64,000 nt of DNA, taken from Candidatus Enterococcus testudinis (GTDB taxonomy: Bacteria; Bacillota; Bacilli; Lactobacillales; Enterococcaceae). The notes below the pieces were generated by a model. That model worked only from the letters and a program-made list of their open reading frames with translations. It made no database searches and was not told where the DNA came from. Below, piece by piece: positions 18,688 to 29,852 of this stretch. Both the position numbers and the translations under genes were made by a program. The stretch lies in NCBI RefSeq assembly GCF_002140915.1, contig NZ_NGKU01000001.1, forward strand, positions 914,697-978,696, in the 5' to 3' direction. Positions within the stretch are counted from its first letter, which is position 1. Every line of letters begins with the position of its first letter.

Positions 18688-20958
18688 ATGAAGTTTACAA
18701 ATGGCTATTGGCTAGCAAAAGAAGGATATGATATTCAACATCCACAAAATATCTATGACGCGACTGTAAAAGATGAACAATTGAAAGTATATGCACCTTA
18801 CAAGAACATTCACAGAAGAGGCGACACATTAAATATTGGTTTATCAACAATCACGTTTGATTCACCAAGAAATGATGTGATACATGTTGAGATTGTCCAT
18901 CACGACAGAGAAAATAAAGGACCACATTTTTTTGTTGCATCAAGTGAAGTAGACCAGGAAGTATATATGAAAGACGAGGATACGTATTGCTTCAGAGCAG
19001 GAGATTTAGAGGCAAGAATGAGTATGAACGATCTTTTTCAGATTGACTTTTATGGGGAAGGAAATCTTTTAACGTCATCATTGCCAAAAGGTCAAGCGCT
19101 GATAACAGATCTAAATGGCAAGCATTATATGAGAGAGCAATTAACGCTGGATCCGTATGAATTTGTCTATGGTTTAGGAGAACGATTTACACCTTTTATC
19201 AAGAATGGCCAGTCCGTTGATATATGGAATCAAGACGGAGGAACTGGGAGTGAGCAAGCGTATAAAAATATTCCATTTTATTTAACAAATCATGGGTACG
19301 GAGTATTTGTAGATCATTCCGAAAAAGTTTCGTTTGAAATAGGCTCTGAAAATGTCTCTCGTACACAATTTAGTGTTGAGGGAGATCGTTTAAATTATTA
19401 TGTTATCTATGGACCTGATATGAAAAGCATATTAAACAAATATACGGACTTAACTGGGAAACCAGCTTTACCACCTGCGTGGTCTTTCGGGTTGTGGTTG
19501 TCCACCTCATTTACCACGGACTATAGTGAAGAAACAGTGCTATCTTTTATAGAAGAAATGCAAGCGCGAGATATTCCATTTGATGTATTTCATTTTGATT
19601 GTTTTTGGATGAAAGAATTTGAATGGTGTGGTTTTGAGTGGAACAAAGCGTTATTTCCAGATCCGAAAAGATTGATCGACAAAATTCATGAAAAAGGAAA
19701 AAAGGTTTGTCTATGGATAAACCCTTATATAGGACAAAAAGCTTCTGTTTTTCAAGAATGTAAAGAAAAAGGCTACTTCATCAAAGACAAACACCAAGAA
19801 GTATGGCAGTGGGATCTTTGGCAAGCTGGACAAGGCATCATAGACTTTACAAATCCAGAAGCAAGGGCATGGTATAAAGGAAAACTAGTTGAATTGATAG
19901 AATTGGGTGTAGATTCATTCAAAACAGATTTTGGTGAGCGGATACCTACCGATGCTGTTTATTATGACGGATCAGATCCAGAGAAGATGCATAACTACTA
20001 CGCCTATCTATATAATGAGCTGGTGTTTGAGGTGTTACAAGAATTACGGCCAAATGATGCTGTTGTCTTTGCACGGGCAGCTAGTGTTGGCTCGCAAAAA
20101 TTCCCTGTTCATTGGGGCGGAGATAATTTATCAGAATATCCTTCAATGGCTGAGTCTTTAAGGGGCGGATTGTCTTTTGTTTTATCGGGCTTTGGCTATT
20201 GGAGCCATGATATAGGCGGTTTTGAAGAGAGCGCTTCTCCGGATTTATACAAACGATGGACCCAATTTGGTTTATTGTCTACCCACAGTCGTTACCATGG
20301 CAATGTTGAATACCGTGTTCCTTGGCGATTTGGTGAGGAAGCAGCGTTAGTCAGTCAAACGTTTTCCAAACTAAAAAATGGCTTGATGCCTTATATTTAT
20401 CGCCAAGCTGTAGAAACGTCAAAAAGTGGTATACCATTGATGCGTCCAATCATGTTAGAATATCCCGAAGATTATACAACGTATATGATCGATAAACAGT
20501 ATATGTTTGGTGAGAACCTCTTAGTTGCACCTATTTTCAATGAAGAAGGAGATACACCATTCTATTTGCCAGAAGGAACCTGGACCAATTTTCTTGATAA
20601 TCAGGTGATTTCTGGGCCTAAGTGGGTCCGAAATCAATATGATTACTTTCATATGCCTTTATTTGCAAAACAAAATGTTCTGATTATCGAAGGATTGACG
20701 CAAAGCACGGCATCCTATAATTATGCCAAAGACCTACTTGTTCATGCATTTGAAATTACGAAACAAGTGACCGAAGAAGTGTATGACAAGCACGGGCATT
20801 ATGCTGGGGCCATTACCATATCTCCGAATGATCAAGGGTATGATATTTCTGTCGAACAGTTAGAAAACGTGCGTGTACTGTTTAGAAACAAAAAATTACC
20901 CGATGGTGAGCCACATGATTTAGGTACCGTAGTAACCATAAAATCATCCGAGAAGTAG
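18688..20958 (+). CDS. Alpha-xylosidase-like glycoside hydrolase (GH31, YicI type)
   Basis: 756 residues, close to YicI-type alpha-xylosidases. The GH31 nucleophile lies in FKTDFGERIP (Asp414) and the acid/base in VHWGGDNLSE (Asp479); FDVFHFDCFWMKEFEW also fits the YicI subgroup rather than alpha-glucosidases. No signal peptide, so it acts on imported substrate. AGGAGGAAAAAA lies 5 bases before ATG 18688. End of the AraC-regulated operon. Likely substrate is isoprimeverose or another alpha-xyloside from xyloglucan, but other alpha-glycosides are possible. Confidence 0.88.
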   Translation: MKFTNGYWLAKEGYDIQHPQNIYDATVKDEQLKVYAPYKNIHRRGDTLNIGLSTITFDSPRNDVIHVEIVHHDRENKGPHFFVASSEVDQEVYMKDEDTYCFRAGDLEARMSMNDLFQIDFYGEGNLLTSSLPKGQALITDLNGKHYMREQLTLDPYEFVYGLGERFTPFIKNGQSVDIWNQDGGTGSEQAYKNIPFYLTNHGYGVFVDHSEKVSFEIGSENVSRTQFSVEGDRLNYYVIYGPDMKSILNKYTDLTGKPALPPAWSFGLWLSTSFTTDYSEETVLSFIEEMQARDIPFDVFHFDCFWMKEFEWCGFEWNKALFPDPKRLIDKIHEKGKKVCLWINPYIGQKASVFQECKEKGYFIKDKHQEVWQWDLWQAGQGIIDFTNPEARAWYKGKLVELIELGVDSFKTDFGERIPTDAVYYDGSDPEKMHNYYAYLYNELVFEVLQELRPNDAVVFARAASVGSQKFPVHWGGDNLSEYPSMAESLRGGLSFVLSGFGYWSHDIGGFEESASPDLYKRWTQFGLLSTHSRYHGNVEYRVPWRFGEEAALVSQTFSKLKNGLMPYIYRQAVETSKSGIPLMRPIMLEYPEDYTTYMIDKQYMFGENLLVAPIFNEEGDTPFYLPEGTWTNFLDNQVISGPKWVRNQYDYFHMPLFAKQNVLIIEGLTQSTASYNYAKDLLVHAFEITKQVTEEVYDKHGHYAGAITISPNDQGYDISVEQLENVRVLFRNKKLPDGEPHDLGTVVTIKSSEK

Positions 20959-21219
20959 ATGCCAATGATGATAAATACCAATACCATGTGATAGATGTCA
21001 ACGACAAAATCGAATGGGCCAACCTTTGTTTTGTTTGCAGAGATCGTTTGCCGTTTTTAACAATGAGAAAAGAATCCATATTTGTACAGTAAATGCTGGT
21101 CTATACAACAGTTCAGGCATCCAAAAATAAAGAACATGTCAGGACGAAATAGGTCTTAACTTTCTGTCAGCCTATTCTAGATATTAGATCGAGACCAGTT
21201 CATCCATCCTAGGTCTTCT
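20959..21219. other. Intergenic stretch with a possible coding remnant
   Basis: The first 135 bases contain an open frame, shifted relative to the GH31 gene and ending with TAA at 21090-21092. Its translation has protein-like composition (includes KYQYHVIDVNDKIEWANL) but it has no start or ribosome site. It may be the 3' end of a lost gene. The remaining 130 bases show no clear gene or terminator. Confidence 0.25.
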
Positions 21220-21248
21220 TTGTTCTTTTGTCCATAAAGCGGTATGAT
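21220..21248 (+). promoter_or_regulatory. Promoter of the yjdI/yjdJ-like pair
   Basis: TTGTTC at 21220-21225, 17-bp spacer, TATGAT at 21243-21248. The start codon at 21294 lies about 40 bases downstream of the expected transcription start. Confidence 0.5.
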
Positions 21249-21293
21249 AGATGTAACGTATGTTCAGGTTTGAACAATAAAGGAGTGGAGAAG

Positions 21294-21569
21294 ATGGACG
21301 GACATTTATTAGCAGGTACCCCCGTCACAGAAGATACATTATTGGCAGGTGGATACCGGAAATATATTGGAGAAACAATCGATGTTTATTACAATAAGGA
21401 ACTTTGTATCCATAGCGGCAATTGTGTGAAAGGGAATGCGGCTGTATTTGAGGTAGGTCGTAGACCATGGGTCATACCGGACAACGGCGAAGCCCCACAA
21501 GTTGCTCAAGTCATCAACACCTGTCCCAGCGGCGCATTAAAATTCATTAAAAAGGAGCAAGCAGAATGA
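21294..21569 (+). CDS. yjdI: YjdI-family divergent 4Fe-4S mono-cluster protein
   Basis: 91 residues. Cysteines in ELCIHSGNC and INTCPSGALKF match the divergent ferredoxin fold of the YjdI family. ATG 21294 follows AAGGAGTGGAG; an in-frame ATG at 21228 lies between the promoter hexamers and is rejected. Overlaps the following acetyltransferase-like gene by 4 bp. The same two families are adjacent in E. coli (yjdI-yjdJ), supporting a joint but still unknown role. Confidence 0.8.
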   Translation: MDGHLLAGTPVTEDTLLAGGYRKYIGETIDVYYNKELCIHSGNCVKGNAAVFEVGRRPWVIPDNGEAPQVAQVINTCPSGALKFIKKEQAE

Positions 21570-21838
21570 ACATCATCGAAGAAAAAAATCGTTTTGTGTT
21601 AAAAGACGGCGACAAAGAAATTGGTGAAATGACCTGGTCTGATGCAGGAACACAGCGGATGATCATAGACCATACCTTTGTCGATCCAAGCTATCGCGGT
21701 CAAGGATTGGCCGAAAAACTTGTCGCCAAGGGCGTAGAGAAAGCGCGAACGGAAGGGAAAAAAATCATTCCCTTATGCCCATTCGCAAAGAAAGAGTTTG
21801 ATCGCAAACCAGCATATGCAGATGTATTGAATCAATAA
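21566..21838 (+). CDS. yjdJ: YjdJ-like small GNAT-fold N-acetyltransferase
   Basis: 90 residues, a single minimal GNAT domain with the acetyl-CoA-binding signature YRGQGLAEKLVAKGVEKA and a conserved CPFAKKEFDR near the C terminus (COG2388 type). Translationally coupled by ATGA to the YjdI-like gene. Substrate unknown. Confidence 0.8.
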   Translation: MNIIEEKNRFVLKDGDKEIGEMTWSDAGTQRMIIDHTFVDPSYRGQGLAEKLVAKGVEKARTEGKKIIPLCPFAKKEFDRKPAYADVLNQ

Positions 21839-21850
21839 TCAATGAATAAA

Positions 21851-21887
21851 CAAAACAGCCTTCCAGTGTCTTAGGAAGGCTGTTTTG
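21851..21887. terminator. Bidirectional terminator
   Basis: A perfect 14-bp stem (CAAAACAGCCTTCC with GGAAGGCTGTTTTG) and 9-base loop lie between convergent genes. The A- and T-flanks make it usable from both sides. Confidence 0.85.
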
Positions 21888-21893
21888 CGATTT

Positions 21894-23893
<2,000 letters not shown>

Positions 23894-23895
23894 TC

Positions 23896-23963
23896 AGTAT
23901 AACGGTTGTGACGGGTGATTCAATACTGACGATTTTGTCACTATCGACAAAACATGATATAGT
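23896..23963. promoter_or_regulatory. Divergent promoters with a 20-bp inverted repeat (probable regulator operator)
   Basis: Plus strand: TTGTCA (23935-23940), 17-bp spacer, TATAGT (23958-23963) for the HxlR-type gene. Minus strand: TTGAAT (complement of 23918-23923), 16-bp spacer, TATACT (complement of 23896-23901) for frmA. A perfect TTTTGTC-N6-GACAAAA inverted repeat at 23933-23952 covers the plus-strand -35 and lies 10 bases upstream of the minus-strand -35. That placement suits a regulator that represses itself and activates frmAB. Confidence 0.6.
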
Positions 23964-24013
23964 ACCTATCATTGAAGAAACATCAATCATATAGATAGGA
24001 GAGGTGAGAAGGA

Positions 24014-24388
24014 TTGTATCATTATAACGAGAAAGAATTTGTTCATACCAAAGATCTCGCCATGTATGTGATTGGCGGTAAATATAAGATTGCCTTGATT
24101 TGGGCGTTGCTGCAGCAACCTGTTTTGCGTTTGAGCGAGATCCATCGTTTGTTGCCGGCGATCAACCAGCGTATGATCATTCGCCAGTTAAGAGAACTTG
24201 AACGAGATCAGATTATCACCCGACACGTCTACCCGGTCGTTCCGCCAAAAGTCGACTATCGTTTGACTGATATCGGTTTATCTTTACGACCGATTGTCGA
24301 GCAGATTTGCCAGTGGGGCGATCAGTATTGGGAAACGATAGCAGCAAGTCCCTCTGCTTCCACTTTACCAGAGGAAGCAAGAGATTAA
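24014..24388 (+). CDS. HxlR-family winged-helix regulator
   Basis: 124 residues with the HxlR signature: an N-terminal helix, VIGGKYKIALIWALL, then INQRMIIRQLRELERDQII and the conserved VYPVVPPKVDYRLT wing. The start is TTG at 24014 behind GAGGTGAGAAGG; the next ATG would remove the first helix. Divergent from the formaldehyde-detoxification operon, so it is probably its regulator. In B. subtilis HxlR the formaldehyde-sensing cysteine lies in this N-terminal helix (from memory, FNCEK); here the aligned segment is FVHTK, so the cysteine is replaced by His while the Lys is kept. The only cysteine is near residue 97 (EQICQWG). Confidence 0.85.
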   Translation: MYHYNEKEFVHTKDLAMYVIGGKYKIALIWALLQQPVLRLSEIHRLLPAINQRMIIRQLRELERDQIITRHVYPVVPPKVDYRLTDIGLSLRPIVEQICQWGDQYWETIAASPSASTLPEEARD

Positions 24389-24410
24389 AAATATCCTGCG
24401 CCTGCTGACA

Positions 24411-24449
24411 AAAAAATCACTCTCCGCTGCTTGCGGAAAGTGATTTTTT
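24411..24449. terminator. Bidirectional terminator
   Basis: A 17-bp stem with one mismatch (24411-24427 with 24433-24449), 5-base loop, A-run left and T-run right. It lies between the HxlR gene and the convergent ABC exporter operon, and the exporter stop codon lies on its edge. Confidence 0.8.
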
Positions 24450-26203
24450 TAGTGTTGAAATTGTGCGTGATACAAGCGATAGTAATAACCCTTTAATGCC
24501 AATAACGCATCATGCGTGCCTTGTTCGACGATTTGTCCAGCATCCATGACCAAAATCTTGTCAGCTGCCCGAATCGTGGATAGGCGATGGGCAATAACAA
24601 AGCTGGTTTTGCCTTGCATCATTCGCAAGAAGGCATCTTGGATTTTTTTCTCTGTCAATGTATCAACAGAACTGGTGGCTTCATCTAGAATCAGCATCGG
24701 TGGATTAGAGATCATCGTTCGAGCAATCGTCAATAATTGCCGTTGACCGTCAGATATCTTGATCCCTTGGTGACCGATCGGTGTATCCAATTTGTCAGGC
24801 AGACGCATGACATATTCATACATATAGGCACTTTTCAGCGCATCATAGATTTCCTCATCTGTGGCATCGCCATTGCCGTATTGCAGGTTTTCTCGTAATG
24901 AGGCATCAAAGAGCCAAGTGTCTTGCAGCACCATACCAAAACTTTGGCGCAAGTCTTCTCGTTTTACCTGACGAATATCTACACCGTCAATACGGATCGA
25001 CCCTTCATCAACATCATAGAATCGCATCAATAAATTGACCAACGTCGATTTCCCTGCACCGGTTTTCCCGACGATTGCGACGGTTTCTCCTGGCTGGGCA
25101 GTGAAAGTAAAGCCCTCAATCAATGTTTGATCTGGATCATAGGCGAATGCGACATCTTCAAAATCAATTTGACCCTTGATTGTATCTATGGCTTGAGATG
25201 CTTGATCGTCTGCGGTTTCTGGTTCTTGATCCAATAAGTCAAAGGTCCGAGACAGCCCAGCCAGTGCTGTTTGGATTTGGGTGGTAATACCAGACAATTC
25301 AATAAATGGTTTCGAAAATTGGGTCGAATAAATCGTAAAGCTTGAGATGACACCAATCGTGACAGAACCTGTGCCTGAAAAGAACAACCAGCCACCGACA
25401 AAGCCCACAGATAAGTAAGCCAAATGGTCAACAAAACGTGAAAGGGGATTGGTCAATGAGGAAGAAAACTGGGCTTTTTGCCCCCGCACATTCAAGTCCT
25501 GATTGATGGTTTCAAACTGGGTTTGGTTGATGGTTTCTCGGTCGAAGGCTTTGACGATTTTTTGATTGCCAATCATTTCTGTTACAAAGCCCGAAATCTC
25601 ACCGACGATTTCTTGTTGTCTTGCAAAATGGGATTGCGACGTTTTTGTCACTACCCAATTGACCAAGAAAATGATTGGGGTCGAGACCAAGACCACCAAT
25701 GTCAAAGGAACACTCATCTGGAACATCACGATCAAGGCAATCAAGACTACCGATATGCCGGAAAAGAGTTGGTTGAAGACAGCCGAGACAGCAATTGAAA
25801 TGTTGTCCATATCATTGGTAAAACGACTGACGATATTGCCATGAGAATTTTGATCGTAATAGCGCAAAGGCAATGTGTTCAGATGGGCAAAGCCTTGTTT
25901 GCGCAAATCGGCGACTGAAAGATAGGCGACACGATTGCCCAAGCGCTGAATCAACCATTGACTGACGACGGTCACCAGCATGACGCCGCCAAATAGCATC
26001 AGAATACGGTAAAGATCGCTAAATTGGACTTGATCCGCACCAAGCAGCTGATCCACCCCCTGACCGATCAAATAAGTCATGTAGACACTTGAGACACCAG
26101 CGGCGATGCCGAGGATCACAGCAGCCCATGTTTCTTTGTGGTAGGCACCTAAGTAAGGAAGGTAGCGGCCAAAAGCCGACCAATCGATAGATTTCTTTTT
26201 CAT
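24449..26203 (-). CDS. Heterodimeric ABC exporter subunit (EfrD/LmrD type)
   Basis: 584 residues: a six-helix transmembrane domain (about 1-330) fused to an ATPase (about 345-584). Walker A is GKTGAGKST, and Walker B ends with the catalytic Glu (MLILDEATSS); the switch His is present (FVIAHRLST). The signature loop is altered to ISDGQRQ instead of LSGGQ. This is the canonical-Glu partner of a heterodimeric exporter, whose altered signature would face the degenerate site of the other subunit. Overlaps its partner by 4 bp. Such pumps export drugs or lipids; substrate unknown. Confidence 0.88.
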   Translation of the reverse strand: MKKKSIDWSAFGRYLPYLGAYHKETWAAVILGIAAGVSSVYMTYLIGQGVDQLLGADQVQFSDLYRILMLFGGVMLVTVVSQWLIQRLGNRVAYLSVADLRKQGFAHLNTLPLRYYDQNSHGNIVSRFTNDMDNISIAVSAVFNQLFSGISVVLIALIVMFQMSVPLTLVVLVSTPIIFLVNWVVTKTSQSHFARQQEIVGEISGFVTEMIGNQKIVKAFDRETINQTQFETINQDLNVRGQKAQFSSSLTNPLSRFVDHLAYLSVGFVGGWLFFSGTGSVTIGVISSFTIYSTQFSKPFIELSGITTQIQTALAGLSRTFDLLDQEPETADDQASQAIDTIKGQIDFEDVAFAYDPDQTLIEGFTFTAQPGETVAIVGKTGAGKSTLVNLLMRFYDVDEGSIRIDGVDIRQVKREDLRQSFGMVLQDTWLFDASLRENLQYGNGDATDEEIYDALKSAYMYEYVMRLPDKLDTPIGHQGIKISDGQRQLLTIARTMISNPPMLILDEATSSVDTLTEKKIQDAFLRMMQGKTSFVIAHRLSTIRAADKILVMDAGQIVEQGTHDALLALKGYYYRLYHAQFQH

Positions 26204-27930
26204 TTGTCTTCCTCCTCTGCCTGAGATGCCACGATTTCTTGGTAGGCTTTTGATTCAGCCAACAAGGCATCATGAGTGCCTTTGCCGACAAGTTTGCCTT
26301 GGTCCAAAACAAGAATCTGCTGCGCATCTTGGATTGAGCGGACCCGTTGGGAAATAATGATCACAGTGCCCCGCAAGTGTTCTTTCAACGCCATCCGCAA
26401 ATCAAGATCTGTTTGATAATCCAATGCACTCAAAGAATCATCAAGAATCAAGATATCTGGTCTGGCGATCAATGCTCTGGCAATCGTTAATCGTTGTTTT
26501 TGACCACCGGAGAAGTTCTTGCCCCCTTCAAAAATCGGCGTATCCAATTGCTTCGGTAATGCTTCCACAAAGTCACGACTTTGAGCGATCGTTAACGCCC
26601 GCCAACAGTCTTCATCGGTAGCATCAGGTTTGCCCCATTGCAAATTCTCACGAATCGTTCCTGTAAAGAGGACAGCAGTTTGCGGCACCATCGCAATTTT
26701 TTGGCGTAATTGCTGCAACGGCCATTTCCGAACATCTTGTCCATCGACGATAACTTTGCCTGCAGCCACATCATAAAAGCGGGGAATCAATTGGGTCAAT
26801 GCCGATTTCCCACTACCTGTCGGGCCTGTGATCCCCAATGTCGAACCAGGTGCGACTTGGAAGTCAATGTTTTGAAGCGCCAATCCATAGTCTGCCGAGA
26901 AACGAAAATCAACATGTTCGAAGCGAATCCCGCCAACATTGTTCTTTGGTTGATCCAGAAAAACTTCAGAAAGTTGATCATTGATCGATGGTTCAGCAGC
27001 CAATACCTCGTTGATCCGAGAAGCAGAAGCCGCCGCCCGGGTAAAGATGATGACTAGATTCGACACCACGATCAATGCCAGCAGCATTTGGTTCATATAA
27101 TTGACTAAGGCCAACACCTGTCCTTGCTGCAAGTGGCCAACATTGACTTTAAAGCCACCGATATAAAACAAACCAATAATCGCGATATTCATAATAAACG
27201 TCGTCGCTGGTGTCAAAAGGGCGGACAAATTGGTGACCCGTAAATAAATATCCCCCAGATCATCCGTCGCTTCATCAAAGCGCTTGGTTTCCGTTTTTGT
27301 ACGGGCAAACGCACGAATCACACGGATCCCGCTGAGGTTTTGGCTAACCAGTTCATTCAATTGATCCAAGCGGACTTGGACTTTTTGGTACAAAGGGACT
27401 GTCTTTGAGATGATCCAAAACAGTACAATACAAAATATTGGCAACACCAATAAGAAAGTCAGGCCCGCTTGCCAGTCAATCACAAAGGCCATCACCACAG
27501 AACCGATACTCAGGAAAGGTGCCCGAACCACCAAACGAATCAACATCGCCAAGGCAATCTGCATTTGATTGATGTCATTGGTCATTCGCGTGATCAGTGT
27601 ATCTGTACCAAATAAGTTCAATTCATTGTGAGACAAACTGTTGATTTTGGCCATTAGGCGATTCCGCAATTCGGTACCAAAGCCTTGAGAGGCCACCGAG
27701 GCATAATACTGACAAATCACTGCACAAATCATACCAATCACTGACATCGCGATCATCCAAAGCGTCATCTCCACGACTTTGGACCAATTGTTCTGCCGTA
27801 AGCCTTGATCGACGAGCGTTGCCATCTGCAGCGGCAAAACCAGCTCGAAAACAGCTTCTAAAAACTTAAAAAATGGGCCGAGGATGATCTGTTTGCGATA
27901 ATCCTTGGCATAACGTAATAAACCTAGCAT
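26200..27930 (-). CDS. Heterodimeric ABC exporter subunit with degenerate ATPase site (EfrC/LmrC type)
   Basis: 576 residues, transmembrane domain (about 1-320) plus ATPase. Walker A GPTGSGKSA and a normal signature NFSGGQKQ are present, but the catalytic Glu after Walker B is Asp (ILILDDSLSA) and the switch His is Gln (IIISQRVRS). This pattern defines the degenerate-site subunit of heterodimeric exporters such as LmrCD and EfrCD. First gene of the pair, RBS AGGAGGC before 27930. The complementary defect in the partner signature (ISDGQ) supports one asymmetric pump. Confidence 0.88.
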   Translation of the reverse strand: MLGLLRYAKDYRKQIILGPFFKFLEAVFELVLPLQMATLVDQGLRQNNWSKVVEMTLWMIAMSVIGMICAVICQYYASVASQGFGTELRNRLMAKINSLSHNELNLFGTDTLITRMTNDINQMQIALAMLIRLVVRAPFLSIGSVVMAFVIDWQAGLTFLLVLPIFCIVLFWIISKTVPLYQKVQVRLDQLNELVSQNLSGIRVIRAFARTKTETKRFDEATDDLGDIYLRVTNLSALLTPATTFIMNIAIIGLFYIGGFKVNVGHLQQGQVLALVNYMNQMLLALIVVSNLVIIFTRAAASASRINEVLAAEPSINDQLSEVFLDQPKNNVGGIRFEHVDFRFSADYGLALQNIDFQVAPGSTLGITGPTGSGKSALTQLIPRFYDVAAGKVIVDGQDVRKWPLQQLRQKIAMVPQTAVLFTGTIRENLQWGKPDATDEDCWRALTIAQSRDFVEALPKQLDTPIFEGGKNFSGGQKQRLTIARALIARPDILILDDSLSALDYQTDLDLRMALKEHLRGTVIIISQRVRSIQDAQQILVLDQGKLVGKGTHDALLAESKAYQEIVASQAEEEDK

Positions 27931-28081
27931 AAAAGCCTCCTATATAACCTGTGATAATAAATCTATAAACAAGTGCATCACACACCATCTTTCATCCCGT
28001 TAGTGCTATCTTACCATAGTCCAAACAAGGCGAAAACAAGTCTGGCAAAAGCAAGCGCTTCAGTGAACCAATTGGTACATT

Positions 28082-28444
28082 TCAACCCAATAATCCGTCG
28101 CAACGGGAGAAAAACACAGATTGCCAGTTGCCTAACGTCAAAATGGTCAAAGGTAATTGGAAGCGATAGCCTTGATTCCCATGGGTAAAATGTAAAGTAG
28201 CCACCGATAGATGGCGCTTGAAGCGAACTTCTTCTAATGCTGTCAGCTGGATCGATTGCGCATACAGTACTTTTGTACAAAAAAGATTCAATGACAAAAT
28301 CTGCAAGCACTGATCATCCAATAGAAGCAAACAACGGCTTGATGGTGCATTGAAGGACTGCCACTTACCATAAGCCATGGCGGTACCTGCAGTCATGTAA
28401 GGGGCCGCAAGATGCTGCAACCCTCTTTTGGTCAAAACAAACAT
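28082..28444 (-). CDS. Small conserved-looking protein of unknown function
   Basis: 120 residues, not recognised. Mostly beta-type sequence (alternating hydrophobic residues, LLLLDDQCLQILSLN, VATLHFTHGNQGYRFQLP), reminiscent of a small PH-like barrel, with no signal peptide or membrane segment. Supported as real by a good AAGGAG 9 bases before ATG 28444 and by the long frame. Orientation follows the ABC exporter, but about 150 bp separate them. Confidence 0.55.
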   Translation of the reverse strand: MFVLTKRGLQHLAAPYMTAGTAMAYGKWQSFNAPSSRCLLLLDDQCLQILSLNLFCTKVLYAQSIQLTALEEVRFKRHLSVATLHFTHGNQGYRFQLPLTILTLGNWQSVFFSRCDGLLG

Positions 28445-28759
28445 GCAATTTCTCTCCTTATCATTCTAAAACAATTGTAGTTGAAACAAAGGTACTTTGA
28501 TGATAGCAAGAAATAGCAAAACCAACAAATCTAAAAACTGTAGTGAAAGCATTTTTCACCTCGCTTTCCATCAACAATACACGTATGCTGCTTGTATAAG
28601 AGAAAGAAAAACCAGCATGCGAAGGATAAGGTTCGTTATTTATTACACCCATTTCAAAAATACATCGTTAAAATGATAAAACTTCTTAAAAAAATAGGCG
28701 TTTGCAAAATTTTCTGGTACAATCGTGGAGAGCAATTGAGGAGATTTGAAGGAGGCACT
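28445..28759. other. Intergenic region upstream of the LCP gene
   Basis: AT-rich, no gene seen. An extended -10 (TGGTACAAT, 28715-28723) without a good -35 lies about 35 bases before the LCP start and is the best promoter candidate. I see no terminator or known riboswitch. Confidence 0.35.
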
Positions 28760-29851
28760 ATGGATAGAAAGACGAAATACAGCCGAAAGCGAGCAACTAA
28801 AAAGCGAGACAAAAGACGCATTATTATTGGCGTCCTACTTTTTGCGTTAGCAGGAGTCTTTTTATTTGCAGGCTATACTTATTATGCAGCCAAAAATTCT
28901 GTAGACAAAATGTACAAAGAATCTGCAGTGATCACATCGAATAAGGAAAGTGAAGACAAAAGTCTGCAAGCATCCGATGTCGATGGCAAGTTCGGTATTT
29001 TGCTGATGGGTGTCGACAATGACGCGGAGCGTGAGAAGACAGAACATTTAGACAGCACGCGCGCGGATAGCTTGATCTACATGGTCTATGATGGTGAAAA
29101 CAAGAAAATCGATATGGTCAGTATTCCCCGCGATGTCTGGACCAGTATTTATGACGGTACCGGGAATGGTACAATCGTCAGCACTGCCAAAATCAACAGC
29201 GCATTTGCGATTGGTGAAGAAGATGCTACGATTGAAACCGTCCAAAATTATTTGCAATTACCGATCAATTATTACGTCAATATCAACTTCACCAGTTTCG
29301 AAAAAATCATTGATGCCATTGGCGGCGTAACCGTTGATGTGCCTTATGACATTAACAAAAAATATACATCTGACAATACAGGAGAAACGTTGATTCCTGA
29401 AGGACGCCAGTTGCTAAATGGGGAACAAGCCTTGATTTTTGCCAGAATCCGTAAAATGGATACCGATGTTGATCGGGGCAATCGTCAACAAGAAGTGATC
29501 GAAGCGGCGATCAGCCAAGCGCTGAAAATCAATAATGTTACCAAATACCAACAGATCCTTGATTCAGTCAGCGAAGATGTCAATACCAACTTCAAATTTG
29601 AAGATTTGGTGTCGTTGGCTGGCAATATGTTGTCTGGATTCGATATCGAAAAACACACCTTTGAATGGTACGATGGCACATCTTATGACGGCCAATCTGT
29701 GGTTTATATTCAAGACTATTCCTACACGGCCATTCGCAACGATATGCTGCAAGCACTGGGTCAGTTGTCAGAAACAGAGACAACAGATACCGGCACCGAC
29801 CAAGGCTGGGATACTGAGACGACAGATTCAGATACGGATTACAACTATTAA
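28760..29851 (+). CDS. LytR-CpsA-Psr (LCP) family protein
   Basis: 363 residues. A short, very basic cytoplasmic N terminus precedes one membrane helix (about 20-42) and an extracellular LCP domain, with GILLMGVDN, SIPRDVWTSI, INSAFAIG, and the phosphate-binding ARIRKMDTDVDRGNRQQEV. LCP proteins transfer polyprenyl-linked glycopolymers to peptidoglycan. The last 25 residues are an acidic Thr/Asp tail ending in Tyr. ATG 28760 follows GAAGGAGG; the longer in-frame ATG at 28592 lies upstream of the likely promoter. Monogenic, with a strong terminator. Confidence 0.9.
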   Translation: MDRKTKYSRKRATKKRDKRRIIIGVLLFALAGVFLFAGYTYYAAKNSVDKMYKESAVITSNKESEDKSLQASDVDGKFGILLMGVDNDAEREKTEHLDSTRADSLIYMVYDGENKKIDMVSIPRDVWTSIYDGTGNGTIVSTAKINSAFAIGEEDATIETVQNYLQLPINYYVNINFTSFEKIIDAIGGVTVDVPYDINKKYTSDNTGETLIPEGRQLLNGEQALIFARIRKMDTDVDRGNRQQEVIEAAISQALKINNVTKYQQILDSVSEDVNTNFKFEDLVSLAGNMLSGFDIEKHTFEWYDGTSYDGQSVVYIQDYSYTAIRNDMLQALGQLSETETTDTGTDQGWDTETTDSDTDYNY

Positions 29852-29852
29852 A

